A stretch of DNA of 55,280 nucleotides from Collinsella aerofaciens (GCF_028206995.1 NZ_JAQLFL010000011.1:1-55280), one strand, 5' to 3'; positions 41,844 through 51,635 are shown, counted from the first letter of the stretch. The notes: generated by a model not told the origin, from the sequence alone. Numbers and translations: made by a program.

Positions 41844-42644
41844 GTGGCGCTGGTATTTGACGTTCAGCAGGCGAACGGTAAGCCCGACGACAACCGTCGT
41901 CCCGGCACCGCGTGCCCCTTTTGCGATACCGAGGAACTCGCCAATATCATCCGGCGCGACGGTGACTGCATCTGGCTCGAGAATAAGTTTAAGACCTTGC
42001 GGGCCACTCGCCAGACCGTATTGATTGAGTCGTCCGACCACGACGCCGACCTGGTGACCTATGCGTCGGACGAGCTGCATCATGTTATGCGGTTTGCTCT
42101 GGATTGCTGGCAGCAGATGATTGACTCCCGGCAGTATCGCAGCGTTCTCATGTACAAGAACAAGGGCCCACTTTCGGGCGGCAGTCTGGTCCATCCGCAC
42201 ATGCAGATTGTGGGTTTGGAGCAGGAAGACGGCTACGCTTCGCTGATTTCTGCCAATTTCGAAGGCATCAATGTCTGGCGACAGGGGAGAATCGCGGTCA
42301 ACATCTCAACCGAACCGATCATGGGGTTCTTTGAGATCAACGTTTCAGCCCCGCAGGGAATCGCCGCCAGCGATGACACGAGAGACCAAGCCGAGGCGGA
42401 TCTCTTCGCCGACGCAATCCAGGTAGCTCTGCGCTATATCTTGCACGAGCACCATGGCGGTCGTGCAGAGTCGTACAACCTGTTCTTCTATCACATGAGC
42501 GGCCGGACCATTGCCAAGGCGCTTCCACGTTGGGTGGTTTCACCCTACTTTGTCGGGTATCGGCTGGCTCAGGTCAATGCTGAGACCACGCTCGATGTCG
42601 ATGCGGAGCGACTCCGCGCACATCTGGAGGCGCTCACATCGTAA
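41844..42644 (+). CDS. HIT-superfamily / GalT-like protein (DUF4931 type)
   Basis: 266 aa, GTG start with GGAGG before it. CPFC near residue 24 (paired cysteines, possibly zinc) and the HIT/GalT motif SLVHPHMQIVG (HxHxQ) near 117 support nucleotidyl transfer or hydrolysis. Resembles galactose-1-phosphate uridylyltransferase but is shorter, fitting the DUF4931 subgroup. Substrate unknown. Probably coexpressed with cutC. Confidence 0.75.
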   Translation: MALVFDVQQANGKPDDNRRPGTACPFCDTEELANIIRRDGDCIWLENKFKTLRATRQTVLIESSDHDADLVTYASDELHHVMRFALDCWQQMIDSRQYRSVLMYKNKGPLSGGSLVHPHMQIVGLEQEDGYASLISANFEGINVWRQGRIAVNISTEPIMGFFEINVSAPQGIAASDDTRDQAEADLFADAIQVALRYILHEHHGGRAESYNLFFYHMSGRTIAKALPRWVVSPYFVGYRLAQVNAETTLDVDAERLRAHLEALTS

Positions 42645-42671
42645 AGTGAGCGCCCGCACACTGCGGACGGT

Positions 42672-43670
42672 TTAGCGCGCCATTGCATCGCGGCCGGCCT
42701 CGACGCGCTTGCGCTGGGCGGCGCGCTCCTCGCCGGTCAGACGCTCAAAGAAGTGCCCGATAAGCGAGGCGAGCACCTGCTGAAACAACGTTCCACACAT
42801 GACGGGAAACACAACTTCGCCCGGAAAGTATTGCGTGGCGATGACGGCGCCCGAAGAGATATTGCGCATGCCGCAGGTAAAGCACATGGTGGTCGTTTCG
42901 CTATATGGCAGATGCAGCGCGCGGGCGACCAGAATGCCGACGACAAAGCCGCTGATGGCGAAGACCAAAATAAAGAGGGCGACTTCCAAGCGCACCGCGT
43001 TCATGTGCAGCACGTACTCGCTCATGGCGGTGGAGTTGGAGGCGATAACACCCATCATCATGAACTTGCAGGCGGGCGAGAGCGCGGGGGAGAGTTTTTC
43101 GTGCCCCCATCCGCGCGTGAGCTCGTTGATCACGATGCCGAGCACGGCGGGGATGGCGATCATAAAGGCCATGTTCTGCATCATGCTCGGCACGTCGATC
43201 GAGACGGTGGCGCCCAGCAGGAGCTTGAGCGTAAGCGGAATCGTCACAGGGGAGATGACCGAGGACGTCAGGATGATGGTGAGCGCGAGCGGGCCGTTGC
43301 CGCCGAACATGCTGATCCACATAAAAGCGGTGACTGCCACGGGCACACTGTATTCGAGCACGATGCCGCAGACAAGGTTGGGGTTGGAACCAAAGAACAA
43401 CGATCCCATGGCATAGGCCGCGATGGGAATAAGCGCCGCCGAGACCAACAACGCCAGAATCAGGTGCAGCGGACGGTGGAACACCTCGGCTACCTGGTGA
43501 AAAGTGTTGCTGAGCGCACCTTGGAACGTCATAAAGGCAAACAAGGTGGGAACGATGGGCTTGAGCACGCCGATTTGTTGGGGAAAGAGCACGCCGAGCG
43601 CCACGCAAATCGGAACGATGATTTGCATGTGCCCCGCGAGAAACTTGCCCAGTCCAACCCATTGTTTCAT
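42672..43670 (-). CDS. BASS-family (bile acid:sodium symporter-like) transporter
   Basis: 332 aa. Nine to ten membrane segments with the BASS blocks IIVPICVALGVLFPQ, LFAFMTFQGALS, GIVLEYSVPVAV and TCGMRNISSGAVIA. The family imports bile salts or organic anions with sodium, or exports them; in gut commensals the bile link is attractive but unproved. Convergent with the GalT-like gene. Confidence 0.85.
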   Translation of the reverse strand: MKQWVGLGKFLAGHMQIIVPICVALGVLFPQQIGVLKPIVPTLFAFMTFQGALSNTFHQVAEVFHRPLHLILALLVSAALIPIAAYAMGSLFFGSNPNLVCGIVLEYSVPVAVTAFMWISMFGGNGPLALTIILTSSVISPVTIPLTLKLLLGATVSIDVPSMMQNMAFMIAIPAVLGIVINELTRGWGHEKLSPALSPACKFMMMGVIASNSTAMSEYVLHMNAVRLEVALFILVFAISGFVVGILVARALHLPYSETTTMCFTCGMRNISSGAVIATQYFPGEVVFPVMCGTLFQQVLASLIGHFFERLTGEERAAQRKRVEAGRDAMAR

Positions 43671-43832
43671 ATGCTCTTGTGACTCCCTTTGCTCGTGAAT
43701 CCGTTTTGACTGGATATGCTAGACGCTCACATGTGTCCGTGCGTCAGAAACGCTCGATTATTTCGAGGCTATTACCGGCATCGTTTACCGAAACCGCGGC
43801 GTGCTGCGGCGATTTGCGTCCGCGCCGCACGG

Positions 43833-43838
43833 TATAAT
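43833..43838 (+). promoter_or_regulatory. -10 element for recJ
   Basis: TATAAT in GC-rich surroundings, perfect consensus, about 60 bases before the small upstream ORF. The -35 is weak (possibly GCGATT at 18 bases). Confidence 0.5.
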
Positions 43839-43894
43839 AAATCCGTTCAACAGATCTGCCTGCCGAAGCGGGCGTACACAGAGGACTCATCGCT

Positions 43895-43960
43895 ATGAAC
43901 CGTGAGAGGTATCGCGGCGACCTGCCCCTATCGGGGGTGGGTGCCTATGTCATCGCTTAA
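43895..43960 (+). CDS. Small upstream ORF overlapping the recJ start
   Basis: 21 codons from ATG 43895 to TAA 43958-43960, with its own GAGGA site nine bases before. Peptide MNRERYRGDLPLSGVGAYVIA. It ends 14 bases inside recJ, so its translation could open the recJ site. It may be chance; no family known. Confidence 0.35.
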   Translation: MNRERYRGDLPLSGVGAYVIA

Positions 43961-46900
43961 GACGACGCATCGCTGGGCGGTCGCTCAGCAAAACCCCGAG
44001 CTCGAAAAGGAGCTTTCGGCTGGTCTGGGCATTCCCGGGCTGGTGGCGCGCATTATGGTCGCGCACGGCATTGGCTCAATCAAAGAGGGCCAATTGTTTT
44101 TGACGCCTTCGCTCGATCGCGACTGGGCCGACCCACTCATTATCCCGGGCATGTCGGTCGTTGCCGACCGCGTCGAGCGTGCTATTCGCAACCACGAGCA
44201 CATTGCAGTCTTTGGCGATTTTGACGTTGACGGTATTACGTCGACCTGCCTGTTGACCGAGGCGCTGCGCACGTTTGGCGCCGATGTCACGCCGTTTATT
44301 CCGCATCGCTTTGATGAGGGCTACGGTCTTTCGCGCGCGGCGCTCGACCGCGTTAACGAGCTCGCTCGCCCCCAGCTGATCGTGACCGTCGATAACGGCA
44401 TTGCCGCCAAGGAAGAGGTTTCCTATCTGAAGAGCCTGGGGATCGATTTGGTGGTCACGGACCATCACGAGCCCTCCGATCAGGTGCCGCAGGGCGTACC
44501 CCTGACCGACCCTAAGCTCGATGACGATGGTCCTTCGCGTGAGCTTGCCGGTGCCGGCGTGGCACTCAAGTTGGTGCAAGTCCTGGGCGAGCGTCTGGGC
44601 AAGCCGTCGTATTGGCGTTCGCTAATCGAGGTCGCGGCGCTGGGCACCGTGTCCGACATGATGCCGCTCACGCCCGAGAACCGCGCGCTGGTTGCCGAGG
44701 GCATCCAGCAGATGCGCGTAACCGCTCGCCCGGGCTATATCGCGCTTGCCGCGCTCGCCAAGGCGGACCTTTCGAGCATTACGGCGGATGGCCTGTCATT
44801 CTCGCTCATTCCCCGCTTAAACGCTGCCGGGCGCATGGCTGATCCCAAGCTGGCGCTCGACCTGCTGCTTGCCCGCGATCCCATCGAAGCAAGCGCACTG
44901 GCGGCTGAGCTCGAGGAAATCAACCGCCAGCGCCGTGAGATCGAGGCGGAGCTCACGCGCGATGCCATGGCAAAGGTCGAGGAGACCTATGACGGCGGAC
45001 GCGCGATCGTCGTGGGCGGCGAAGGCTGGCACGAGGGCGTCAAGGGCATCGTGGCAAGCCGTCTGACCAACCGCTACCACGTGCCGGCGCTGCTGTTCTC
45101 GATCGAGGACGGTATCGCGCGCGGCTCTGGTCGCTCGGTGGGCAAAGTTAACCTGTTTGACGCCATCGAACGCTGTTCCGACCTGATGATTCGTCGCGGC
45201 GGACATGCCGGTGCGGTGGGTGTGACCATCGAGGCATCCAAGCTCGATGAGTTCCGCCGTCGCCTTTCCGTCGTGTTGTCCGAGCTTCCCGCCGAGGACT
45301 TTGAGGACACCGACGAGGTTGCCGCCACGGTCGACCTTTCCGAATTGAATATCGAGACCATCGAGCAGATTTCCCGCCTTGAGCCGTTTGGCCAGGGTAA
45401 TAAGGTGCCGCTGCTGGCTGCCGAGGGCGTGACGATGTGTGATCGCGCCGTGGTGGGTAAGACCGGCGAGCACATGCGCTTTGTGGCGACCGATGGCGCC
45501 GCGAGTGTGCCGGCTATTATGTTCCGCGTGCCGCAAATCGATAAGCTCATCAACTGCGATAGCGCTGTCGACTTGGTGTTCGAGGCCGTTGCCGAGCATT
45601 GGCAGGGTCGTGTGAAGCCCAAGCTCATGGTCAAGGATGTTCTGGTCCGCGATACCACGCTGCCCAGCGTCGACGATCCGGCATGCGAGCTTCGTCGTGG
45701 CGTGCAGCCGGCGGATTCCGGCCTGCGCTTGGAGTCGCGCAAGCGCGAGACGCTCGCCCAGCTTTCCTATACCGAGCTCACGCGCTCGCTTATCCATAGC
45801 TTTATCGGCTCGAACCAGCCACATCGCGCGCAGGTCGAGGCGCTCGATGCCCTGGCCGATCACCAAAGTGTTCTGGCCGTTATGGGAACGGGGCGCGGCA
45901 AGTCGCTCATCTTCCATGTGCATGCCGCGCGTGAGGCGGTGCTTCGCGGACGTTCGAGCATCTTTGTCTATCCGCTGCGTGCGCTCGTTGCCGACCAGGC
46001 CTATCACCTCTCGTCGACGATGGCAGCGCTCGGTATTGGTGTTGACGTGCTGACCGGCGAGACCGTGGAGGCCGCACGCGATGATGTGTTCGCCGGCCTA
46101 GCTTCGGGCCGCACCGGTATCGTGCTCACGACGCCCGAGTTCCTATCTATCCACCGTGACCGCTTCGCACGTTCGGGCCGCATCGGCTTTGTCGTTATCG
46201 ACGAGGCGCACCACGCCGGCCTTGCCAAGGGCGGCGACCGCAGCGCCTATCTCGACATGCCCGATATCCTCAAAGCCCTGGGCGACCCGGTCGTTATGGC
46301 TGCGACGGCCACCGCGACGGCTCCGGTCGTGGCCGAGCTTGCCCGCATGCTGCCGATCACTCGCACGGTGGTCGACGAGACGGTGCGCGAGAACCTGCGG
46401 CTCGAGGACGACCGTGATCTTGCAAGTCGCGAGAACCGTTTGGTGTCGATTGTGGCGACGGGGGAAAAGACCGTCATCTACGTCAATTCGTGCGACCAGT
46501 CCGTGGCGCTCGCCAAGACGTTGCGCAAGCGTGTGCCCGATTGCGCAACCCATATCGCGTTCTATAACGCGGGGCTTGCGCGTTCCGATCGCCGTCGCGT
46601 GGAGGAAGCATTCCGAGACGGAAGCCTCAGCTGCATCGTCTCGACATCTGCCTTTGGCGAGGGCGTCAACCTTCCCGATATTCGCCATGTCGTGCTCTAT
46701 CACATGCCGTTTGGCGGCATTGAGTTTAACCAGATGAGCGGCCGTGCCGGTCGCGATGGCCAGCCCGCCGTGATCCATCTGCTCTATTCGTCGCGCGACG
46801 CCCGCATTAACGAGCGCCTACTCGACTGCTATGCGCCCGAGCGCGACGAGCTCGTCACGCTCTATCGCGCGCTGCAGACCATGTGGCGCTCCAACCGCGG

Positions 46901-47234
46901 CAAAACCGGGGACGATTCCTTTAGCGCGAGCGATATCGACATCGCACAGATGTGCCTTGCCATCGATGCTCGCACGCCGGTCGACGAGCGTTCGGTGGAA
47001 AGCGGCCTGGGAATCTTCGAAGAGCTTGGTTTTTGTCGAGTTTCGGGGTTTGACGACACCCGTCGCATCGCGATGGCCGAAAACCCCGGCCGCGTGCAAT
47101 TGAGTAGGTCAATTCGCTATTTGGAGGGCTTGCGCTCGCGCATGGAGTTTTCGGCTTTCCGGAGCTGGGCGCTCGATTCGTGCGCTTCTGATATGCTAGC
47201 CAAAGTTAACCGCCCGATCGTACCGCGGGCCTAG
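43947..47234 (+). CDS. recJ: RecJ single-strand exonuclease fused to a DEAD/DEAH helicase
   Basis: 1,095 aa; ATG 43947 after GGGGGTGGG. The N-terminal about 560 residues are RecJ: DFDVDG (91-96), TVDNGIAA, DHH (172-174), RLNAAGRM, EGWHEGVKGIVASRL, GSGRSVG and GGHAGAVG (DHHA1), followed by the OB-like region. From about 615 a superfamily 2 helicase follows: GTGRGKS (about 648), LTGET, TTPEFL, DEAH (about 752), ATATAT (motif III-like), IVSTSAFGEGVNLPDIRHV and QMSGRAGRDGQP (about 930). No RQC/HRDC domain is seen. Makes a 5'-3' nuclease and unwinding motor in one chain, likely for DNA end resection. Followed by rel at 15 bases. Confidence 0.9.
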   Translation: MSSLKTTHRWAVAQQNPELEKELSAGLGIPGLVARIMVAHGIGSIKEGQLFLTPSLDRDWADPLIIPGMSVVADRVERAIRNHEHIAVFGDFDVDGITSTCLLTEALRTFGADVTPFIPHRFDEGYGLSRAALDRVNELARPQLIVTVDNGIAAKEEVSYLKSLGIDLVVTDHHEPSDQVPQGVPLTDPKLDDDGPSRELAGAGVALKLVQVLGERLGKPSYWRSLIEVAALGTVSDMMPLTPENRALVAEGIQQMRVTARPGYIALAALAKADLSSITADGLSFSLIPRLNAAGRMADPKLALDLLLARDPIEASALAAELEEINRQRREIEAELTRDAMAKVEETYDGGRAIVVGGEGWHEGVKGIVASRLTNRYHVPALLFSIEDGIARGSGRSVGKVNLFDAIERCSDLMIRRGGHAGAVGVTIEASKLDEFRRRLSVVLSELPAEDFEDTDEVAATVDLSELNIETIEQISRLEPFGQGNKVPLLAAEGVTMCDRAVVGKTGEHMRFVATDGAASVPAIMFRVPQIDKLINCDSAVDLVFEAVAEHWQGRVKPKLMVKDVLVRDTTLPSVDDPACELRRGVQPADSGLRLESRKRETLAQLSYTELTRSLIHSFIGSNQPHRAQVEALDALADHQSVLAVMGTGRGKSLIFHVHAAREAVLRGRSSIFVYPLRALVADQAYHLSSTMAALGIGVDVLTGETVEAARDDVFAGLASGRTGIVLTTPEFLSIHRDRFARSGRIGFVVIDEAHHAGLAKGGDRSAYLDMPDILKALGDPVVMAATATATAPVVAELARMLPITRTVVDETVRENLRLEDDRDLASRENRLVSIVATGEKTVIYVNSCDQSVALAKTLRKRVPDCATHIAFYNAGLARSDRRRVEEAFRDGSLSCIVSTSAFGEGVNLPDIRHVVLYHMPFGGIEFNQMSGRAGRDGQPAVIHLLYSSRDARINERLLDCYAPERDELVTLYRALQTMWRSNRGKTGDDSFSASDIDIAQMCLAIDARTPVDERSVESGLGIFEELGFCRVSGFDDTRRIAMAENPGRVQLSRSIRYLEGLRSRMEFSAFRSWALDSCASDMLAKVNRPIVPRA

Positions 47235-47249
47235 GGGAAGGGGACCTCG

Positions 47250-49610
47250 ATGGATGCCGCAGCCCGTACCGCCCATGATTCCACCCTCCAGCCGTTTTCG
47301 GAGATGGAGCACTATAAGCATGCCGATGAGCTGCCGCCCGAGATTGTGGCGGACAGCTACGACAAGCTGGAGCGCCTGTGCCTCAAATATATGAATGAGG
47401 ACGACTTCTCCAAGGTGGAGCAGGCCTACTGCTTTGCCGCCGAGAAGCACTGCAACCAAAAGCGCCGCTCGGGCGAGATGTACATTAACCATCCCGTCGA
47501 GGTTGCCATCATTTTGGCCGATCTCAAGATGGACTGCGATGTGGTGTGCGCCGCGCTGCTGCACGATACCGTTGAGGATACAGAGACCTCGCTTGCCGAT
47601 GTTTCCGGCCTGTTTGGCGATACGGTGGCCGAGCTCGTCGATGGCGTGACCAAGCTCACCAACATCGAAGTCGACAGCATGGACGAGAAGCAGGCCCTCA
47701 CGCTGCGCAAGATGTTCCTCGCCATGTCCAAGGACATCCGCGTCATCATCGTTAAACTTGCCGACCGTCTGCACAACATGCGAACGCTGGCAGCCCTGCG
47801 CGAGGATCGTCGCCTGTTTAAGGCTCGCGAGACCATGGACGTGTATGCGCCCCTGGCCGACCGTCTGGGCATGAGCTCCATTAAATGGGAGCTCGAGGAC
47901 CTGTCCTTCTTCTACCTTGAACCCGACGCCTACCAGCGCATCGCGCGCATGGTGGCGGAGTCGCGCGAGGTCCGTGAGCGCTATCTGGCCGAGACCATCA
48001 AGACACTCACCGACGAACTCAACCGCATTGGCCTGGAGGACTTCCAGATTAACGGCCGTTCCAAGCACTATTGGTCCATCTACCAAAAGATGAAGCGCAA
48101 GGGCAAGGAATTCTCCGAGATCTACGACCTGGTGGCACTGCGTGTCATCACGCATTCGGTGCGCGATTGCTACTCCACGCTCGGCGCGGTGCATACGCTG
48201 TGGCACCCCATGCCCGGTCGCTTTAAAGACTATATCGCCATGCCCAAGGTCAATAACTACCAGTCGCTCCACACGACGGTCATCGGCCCCACGGCCCGTC
48301 CGCTCGAGATTCAGATTCGAACCTACGAGATGCATGAGCAGGCCGAGTACGGCATTGCCGCCCACTGGCTATACAAGAAGTCGGGCGGATCGTCTGCTTC
48401 CAAGACCAATGACGCTCAACGTTTGGACGACCAGATCAACTGGCTCAAGCATTCGCTCGATTGGGCTGCGTCTGATGAGATCACCGACGCCAAGGAATAC
48501 CTGCATTCGCTGAAGGTCGACCTCTTCGATCAGGAGATCTTCGTCTTTACGCCCAAGGGCGAGGTCATGGCGCTTCGTGCCGGCTCCACGCCGCTCGACT
48601 TTGCCTATGCCGTTCACACCGAGGTGGGAAACCATTGCGTCGGCGCCAAAATCAACGGTGCGGTGGCTCCGCTCACGCACGAGATTAAGACGGGTGACCG
48701 TGTCGAGATCCTGACTAACAAGAGTTCCAAGCCGTCGCGTGATTGGCTCAAGATCGTTAAGACGCCTTCCGCCAAGTCAAAGATCCGCCGCTATTTTGCC
48801 GCTGCGACCAAGGATGACGACGCTGCTGCCGGCCGCGATATGCTGGCCAAGGACCTGCGGAAGCGTGGCTATGGCATTTCTACGCCGCGTTCGACGCGTG
48901 CGCTCAACGCCGTAGCGGAGCAGTTTAACTTCAAGCAGCTCGAGGACCTGTTTGCCGCCGTCGGCGCCGGCAAGGTTGCCCCGCGCGCTGTGGGCAATAA
49001 GGTCGAGCAAATCTTGGACCCCAAGCCCGAGGAACAGCTCACCAAGGCCGAGGCTATCGCCGAGGTCGTGAAACAGCCTGCTCGCGGCTCCAACCGCAAG
49101 CCGCAAAAGCGCGGCAAGAGCGCAAGTAACGGCATTATCGTCAAGGGCGAGAGCAACAGCGGCCTGCTGGTCCGTCTGGCTCATTGCTGCAACCCCGTGA
49201 CGGGCGACGACATCGTCGGCTTCATCACGCGCGGTCGTGGCGTTTCGGTACATCGCGCCAACTGCCCCAACGTCAAGGGTCTTATGGAACATCCCGAGCG
49301 CATGATCGATGTGGAGTGGGACGGCGCTGTCGACACCCTCTTCCAGGTCGAGATCGTGGTCGAGTGCTTGGACCGTATGGGCCTGCTCAAGGATGTCACC
49401 ATTGCCATTGGCGATGCGGGCGGCAATATCCTTTCTGCCGCCACGTCGACCAACCGCGAGGGTATTGCAACCCTGCGCTTTATGGTCGAGATCTCGGACG
49501 CGAGTGGTCTGGATCCGCTGCTGGCTTCCATCAGCAGTGTCGATTCGGTCTACGACGCTCGCCGTCTTATGCCCGGCGAAGGCGGAGCTCAGCTCAAGCG
49601 CCGTGTGTAG
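47250..49610 (+). CDS. rel: Bifunctional (p)ppGpp synthetase/hydrolase Rel
   Basis: 786 aa, ATG 47250 after GGGGAAGGGG. HD hydrolase domain with His81 and HD at 105-106 (ALLHDTVEDT), RFKDYIAMPKVNNYQSLHTTV and QIRTYEMHEQAEYGIAAHW in the synthetase, TGS (KVDLFDQEIFVFTPKGEV), then a zinc-finger-like LAHCCNPV and a C-terminal ACT domain. Both activities look intact. Controls the stringent response to amino acid starvation. Likely cotranscribed with recJ; terminator follows. Confidence 0.95.
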   Translation: MDAAARTAHDSTLQPFSEMEHYKHADELPPEIVADSYDKLERLCLKYMNEDDFSKVEQAYCFAAEKHCNQKRRSGEMYINHPVEVAIILADLKMDCDVVCAALLHDTVEDTETSLADVSGLFGDTVAELVDGVTKLTNIEVDSMDEKQALTLRKMFLAMSKDIRVIIVKLADRLHNMRTLAALREDRRLFKARETMDVYAPLADRLGMSSIKWELEDLSFFYLEPDAYQRIARMVAESREVRERYLAETIKTLTDELNRIGLEDFQINGRSKHYWSIYQKMKRKGKEFSEIYDLVALRVITHSVRDCYSTLGAVHTLWHPMPGRFKDYIAMPKVNNYQSLHTTVIGPTARPLEIQIRTYEMHEQAEYGIAAHWLYKKSGGSSASKTNDAQRLDDQINWLKHSLDWAASDEITDAKEYLHSLKVDLFDQEIFVFTPKGEVMALRAGSTPLDFAYAVHTEVGNHCVGAKINGAVAPLTHEIKTGDRVEILTNKSSKPSRDWLKIVKTPSAKSKIRRYFAAATKDDDAAAGRDMLAKDLRKRGYGISTPRSTRALNAVAEQFNFKQLEDLFAAVGAGKVAPRAVGNKVEQILDPKPEEQLTKAEAIAEVVKQPARGSNRKPQKRGKSASNGIIVKGESNSGLLVRLAHCCNPVTGDDIVGFITRGRGVSVHRANCPNVKGLMEHPERMIDVEWDGAVDTLFQVEIVVECLDRMGLLKDVTIAIGDAGGNILSAATSTNREGIATLRFMVEISDASGLDPLLASISSVDSVYDARRLMPGEGGAQLKRRV

Positions 49611-49643
49611 GTGCGAGAGCCTCTCAGCATCATAGATATTGGT

Positions 49644-49682
49644 TACGTTCGAGGCATCGTTTGGTGCCTCGAACGTATTTTA
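49644..49682 (+). terminator. Terminator after rel
   Basis: A 13-base perfect stem (49644-49656 with 49665-49677), loop of eight, then TTTTA. Lies between rel and the metallo-hydrolase, which may then be partly read-through. Confidence 0.8.
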
Positions 49683-49698
49683 GAAGGAGGGTATGCGC

Positions 49699-50382
49699 AT
49701 GGGCGATATGACTTTGGACCTGACACCCCGAGGTGCGGCTTCGATTGAGGCGCTCGTCAACGGCCCCATTCAGACCAACAGTTACGCCGTGATTTCGAAT
49801 GACGAGTGCTTAATCGTCGATCCGGCGTGGGAGGGCGAGTGTCTTGTGGAGCATATCCGCACCGCGCATCCTGAGGTGCGCGTACTCGGCTCTGTCTGCA
49901 CGCACGGTCATGCCGACCATGTTGGCGGGGTTGCCGGGGTTCGAGCTGTCGTTGGCGACAGCGCGCTATATGAGTTGTGCGCTAAGGACGTGACGGTACC
50001 TCGCGCAAATATCGAGGAGCAGCGCGCCATGTGGGGTATCGAGACACCCGATCCGGGTGAGCCGACGCGTTTGCTTGCCGAGGGCGATACAATCGAGGTG
50101 GGCGACGTCTGCCTGCAGGTGATCGAGACGCCGGGGCATACGCCGGGCGGCATCGTCCTGTTCGCCGCGACCGAGCGGGGGAACATCGCCTTTGTGGGCG
50201 ACACGCTTTTCCCGGGCAGCCACGGTCGTACCGATCTTTCCGGCGGTGACGAGGCGGCGATTATGCGCTCGCTCTCCAAACTTGCCAAGATGCTTCCGCC
50301 CGATACCGTTTGCTTGACGGGCCATGGCGATTCGACCACGATGGCGCGCGAACTTATGCAGAACCCGTTTATGCAGATGTAG
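49699..50382 (+). CDS. MBL-fold metallo-hydrolase (glyoxalase II-like)
   Basis: 227 aa from ATG 49699; ATG 49693 is too close to the AAGGAGG site. Zinc motif HGHADHVGG (69-77), then ETPGHTPGGIV and VGDTLFPGSHGRTDLSGG, and GHGDST near the end: a full glyoxalase II-type metal set. Probably a hydroxyacylglutathione hydrolase-like or persulfide/thioester hydrolase; true substrate unknown. YcbL-like proteins share these motifs. Confidence 0.87.
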   Translation: MGDMTLDLTPRGAASIEALVNGPIQTNSYAVISNDECLIVDPAWEGECLVEHIRTAHPEVRVLGSVCTHGHADHVGGVAGVRAVVGDSALYELCAKDVTVPRANIEEQRAMWGIETPDPGEPTRLLAEGDTIEVGDVCLQVIETPGHTPGGIVLFAATERGNIAFVGDTLFPGSHGRTDLSGGDEAAIMRSLSKLAKMLPPDTVCLTGHGDSTTMARELMQNPFMQM

Positions 50383-50507
50383 GCTCGAAGCCGTCGTCCG
50401 AACCACGAAGACCGCTCAATCGTCAAGCTATTTTCCCCAGTGGGTCGATTCTGTGGGGCAAACGGTCAAAATTTGTCCAATCGGATGGTATTCGTGAACA
50501 AACGGAC

Positions 50508-50536
50508 GTTTATGCTCGGGTATGTCGTGGTAAAAT
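50508..50536 (+). promoter_or_regulatory. Possible promoter of fba
   Basis: TAAAAT (50531-50536) 17 bases after GTTTAT (50508-50513). About 40 bases before the RBS. Confidence 0.45.
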
Positions 50537-50576
50537 CTCAGGCGTTATCGGAGCAACCTTACAGGAGGTTTCTTTT

Positions 50577-51443
50577 ATGCTCGTCAACGCAGCAGACATG
50601 CTCAAGAAGGCCGAGGCCGGCAAGTACGGTCTCGGTGCCTTCAACACCAACAACCTCGAGTGGACCCTGGCTATTCTCCAGGCCGCCGAGGAGGCCAAGT
50701 CTCCGCTGATCCTTCAGTGCACCGCTGGTGCCGCTAAGTGGATGGGCGGTTTCAAGGTCTGCGCCGACATGGTCAAGGCTGCCGTCGAGGCCACGGGCGT
50801 TACCGTTCCCGTCGCCCTTCACCTCGATCACGGTTCTTACGAGGACTGCTTCAAGTGCATCGAGGCCGGCTTCACGTCCATCATGTATGACGGCTCTCAC
50901 GAGGAGACCTTCCAGCTTAACCTCGACCGCACCAAGGAGCTCGTTGAGCTTGCCCACTCCAAGGGCATGTCCATCGAGGCCGAGGTCGGCGGCATCGGCG
51001 GCACCGAGGACGGCGTGACCTCCAGCGGCGAGCTCGCTGATCCTGCTGAGTGCAAGCAGATTGCTGACCTGGGCGTCGACTTCCTCGCCTGCGGTATCGG
51101 CAACATCCACGGCGTGTACCCTGCCGACTGGGCTGGCCTTTCCTTCGAGCGCCTGGGCGAGATTAAGGCTCAGACCGGCGACCTGCCCCTCGTCCTGCAC
51201 GGTGGCACCGGCATCCCCGAGGATCAGATCAAGAAGGCCATCTCCCTGGGTATCTCCAAGATCAACGTCAACACCGATCTGCAGCTCGTCTTCGCCAAGG
51301 GCGTTCGCGAGTATATCGAGGCTGGCAAGGATCAGCAGGGCAAGGGCTTTGACCCCCGCAAGCTCCTCAAGCCTGGTCGCGAGAACATCGTTGCCCGCAC
51401 CAAGGAGCTCATGGAGGAGTTTGGCTCCGTCAACAAGGCGTAA
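50577..51443 (+). CDS. fba: Class II fructose-1,6-bisphosphate aldolase
   Basis: 288 aa from ATG 50577 after ACAGGAGG; a longer frame is unsupported. Zinc-dependent aldolase of glycolysis. Motifs: GAFNTNNLEW, LHLDHGSYED (Asp84, His85), SIMYDGSHEE, EAEVGGIGG, ACGIGNIHGVYP and VLHGGTGIPEDQI, with INVNTDLQ. Complete. Followed by a large terminator hairpin. Confidence 0.95.
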   Translation: MLVNAADMLKKAEAGKYGLGAFNTNNLEWTLAILQAAEEAKSPLILQCTAGAAKWMGGFKVCADMVKAAVEATGVTVPVALHLDHGSYEDCFKCIEAGFTSIMYDGSHEETFQLNLDRTKELVELAHSKGMSIEAEVGGIGGTEDGVTSSGELADPAECKQIADLGVDFLACGIGNIHGVYPADWAGLSFERLGEIKAQTGDLPLVLHGGTGIPEDQIKKAISLGISKINVNTDLQLVFAKGVREYIEAGKDQQGKGFDPRKLLKPGRENIVARTKELMEEFGSVNKA

Positions 51444-51464
51444 GTAGCGGTTTAACTTCCCGCC

Positions 51465-51560
51465 GGAGGCCCCGTTCACCCTACGCTTTTCCCTTGCGCT
51501 CACCTGACTTTGCCAGAAGTCGCGCAATGGGAAAAGCTCCGGGTGAACGGGGCCTCCTTT
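51465..51560 (+). terminator. Long hairpin terminator after fba
   Basis: A 17-base perfect outer stem (51465-51481 with 51541-51557), then TTT, encloses a second stem (51485-51499 with about 51522-51537) with one bulge. Total about 95 bases. Confidence 0.75.
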
Positions 51561-51635
51561 GTTAACTCGCTACAGGGTTACTGGGCTGAATTCATTTTTA
51601 GAGGTACCGTTTATCGGTGTTGAGGGTTCCTTTAT

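Noticed and set aside
43671..43894. Gene in the recJ upstream region
   Set aside because: No frame with RBS apart from the 21-codon ORF; the region fits a promoter.
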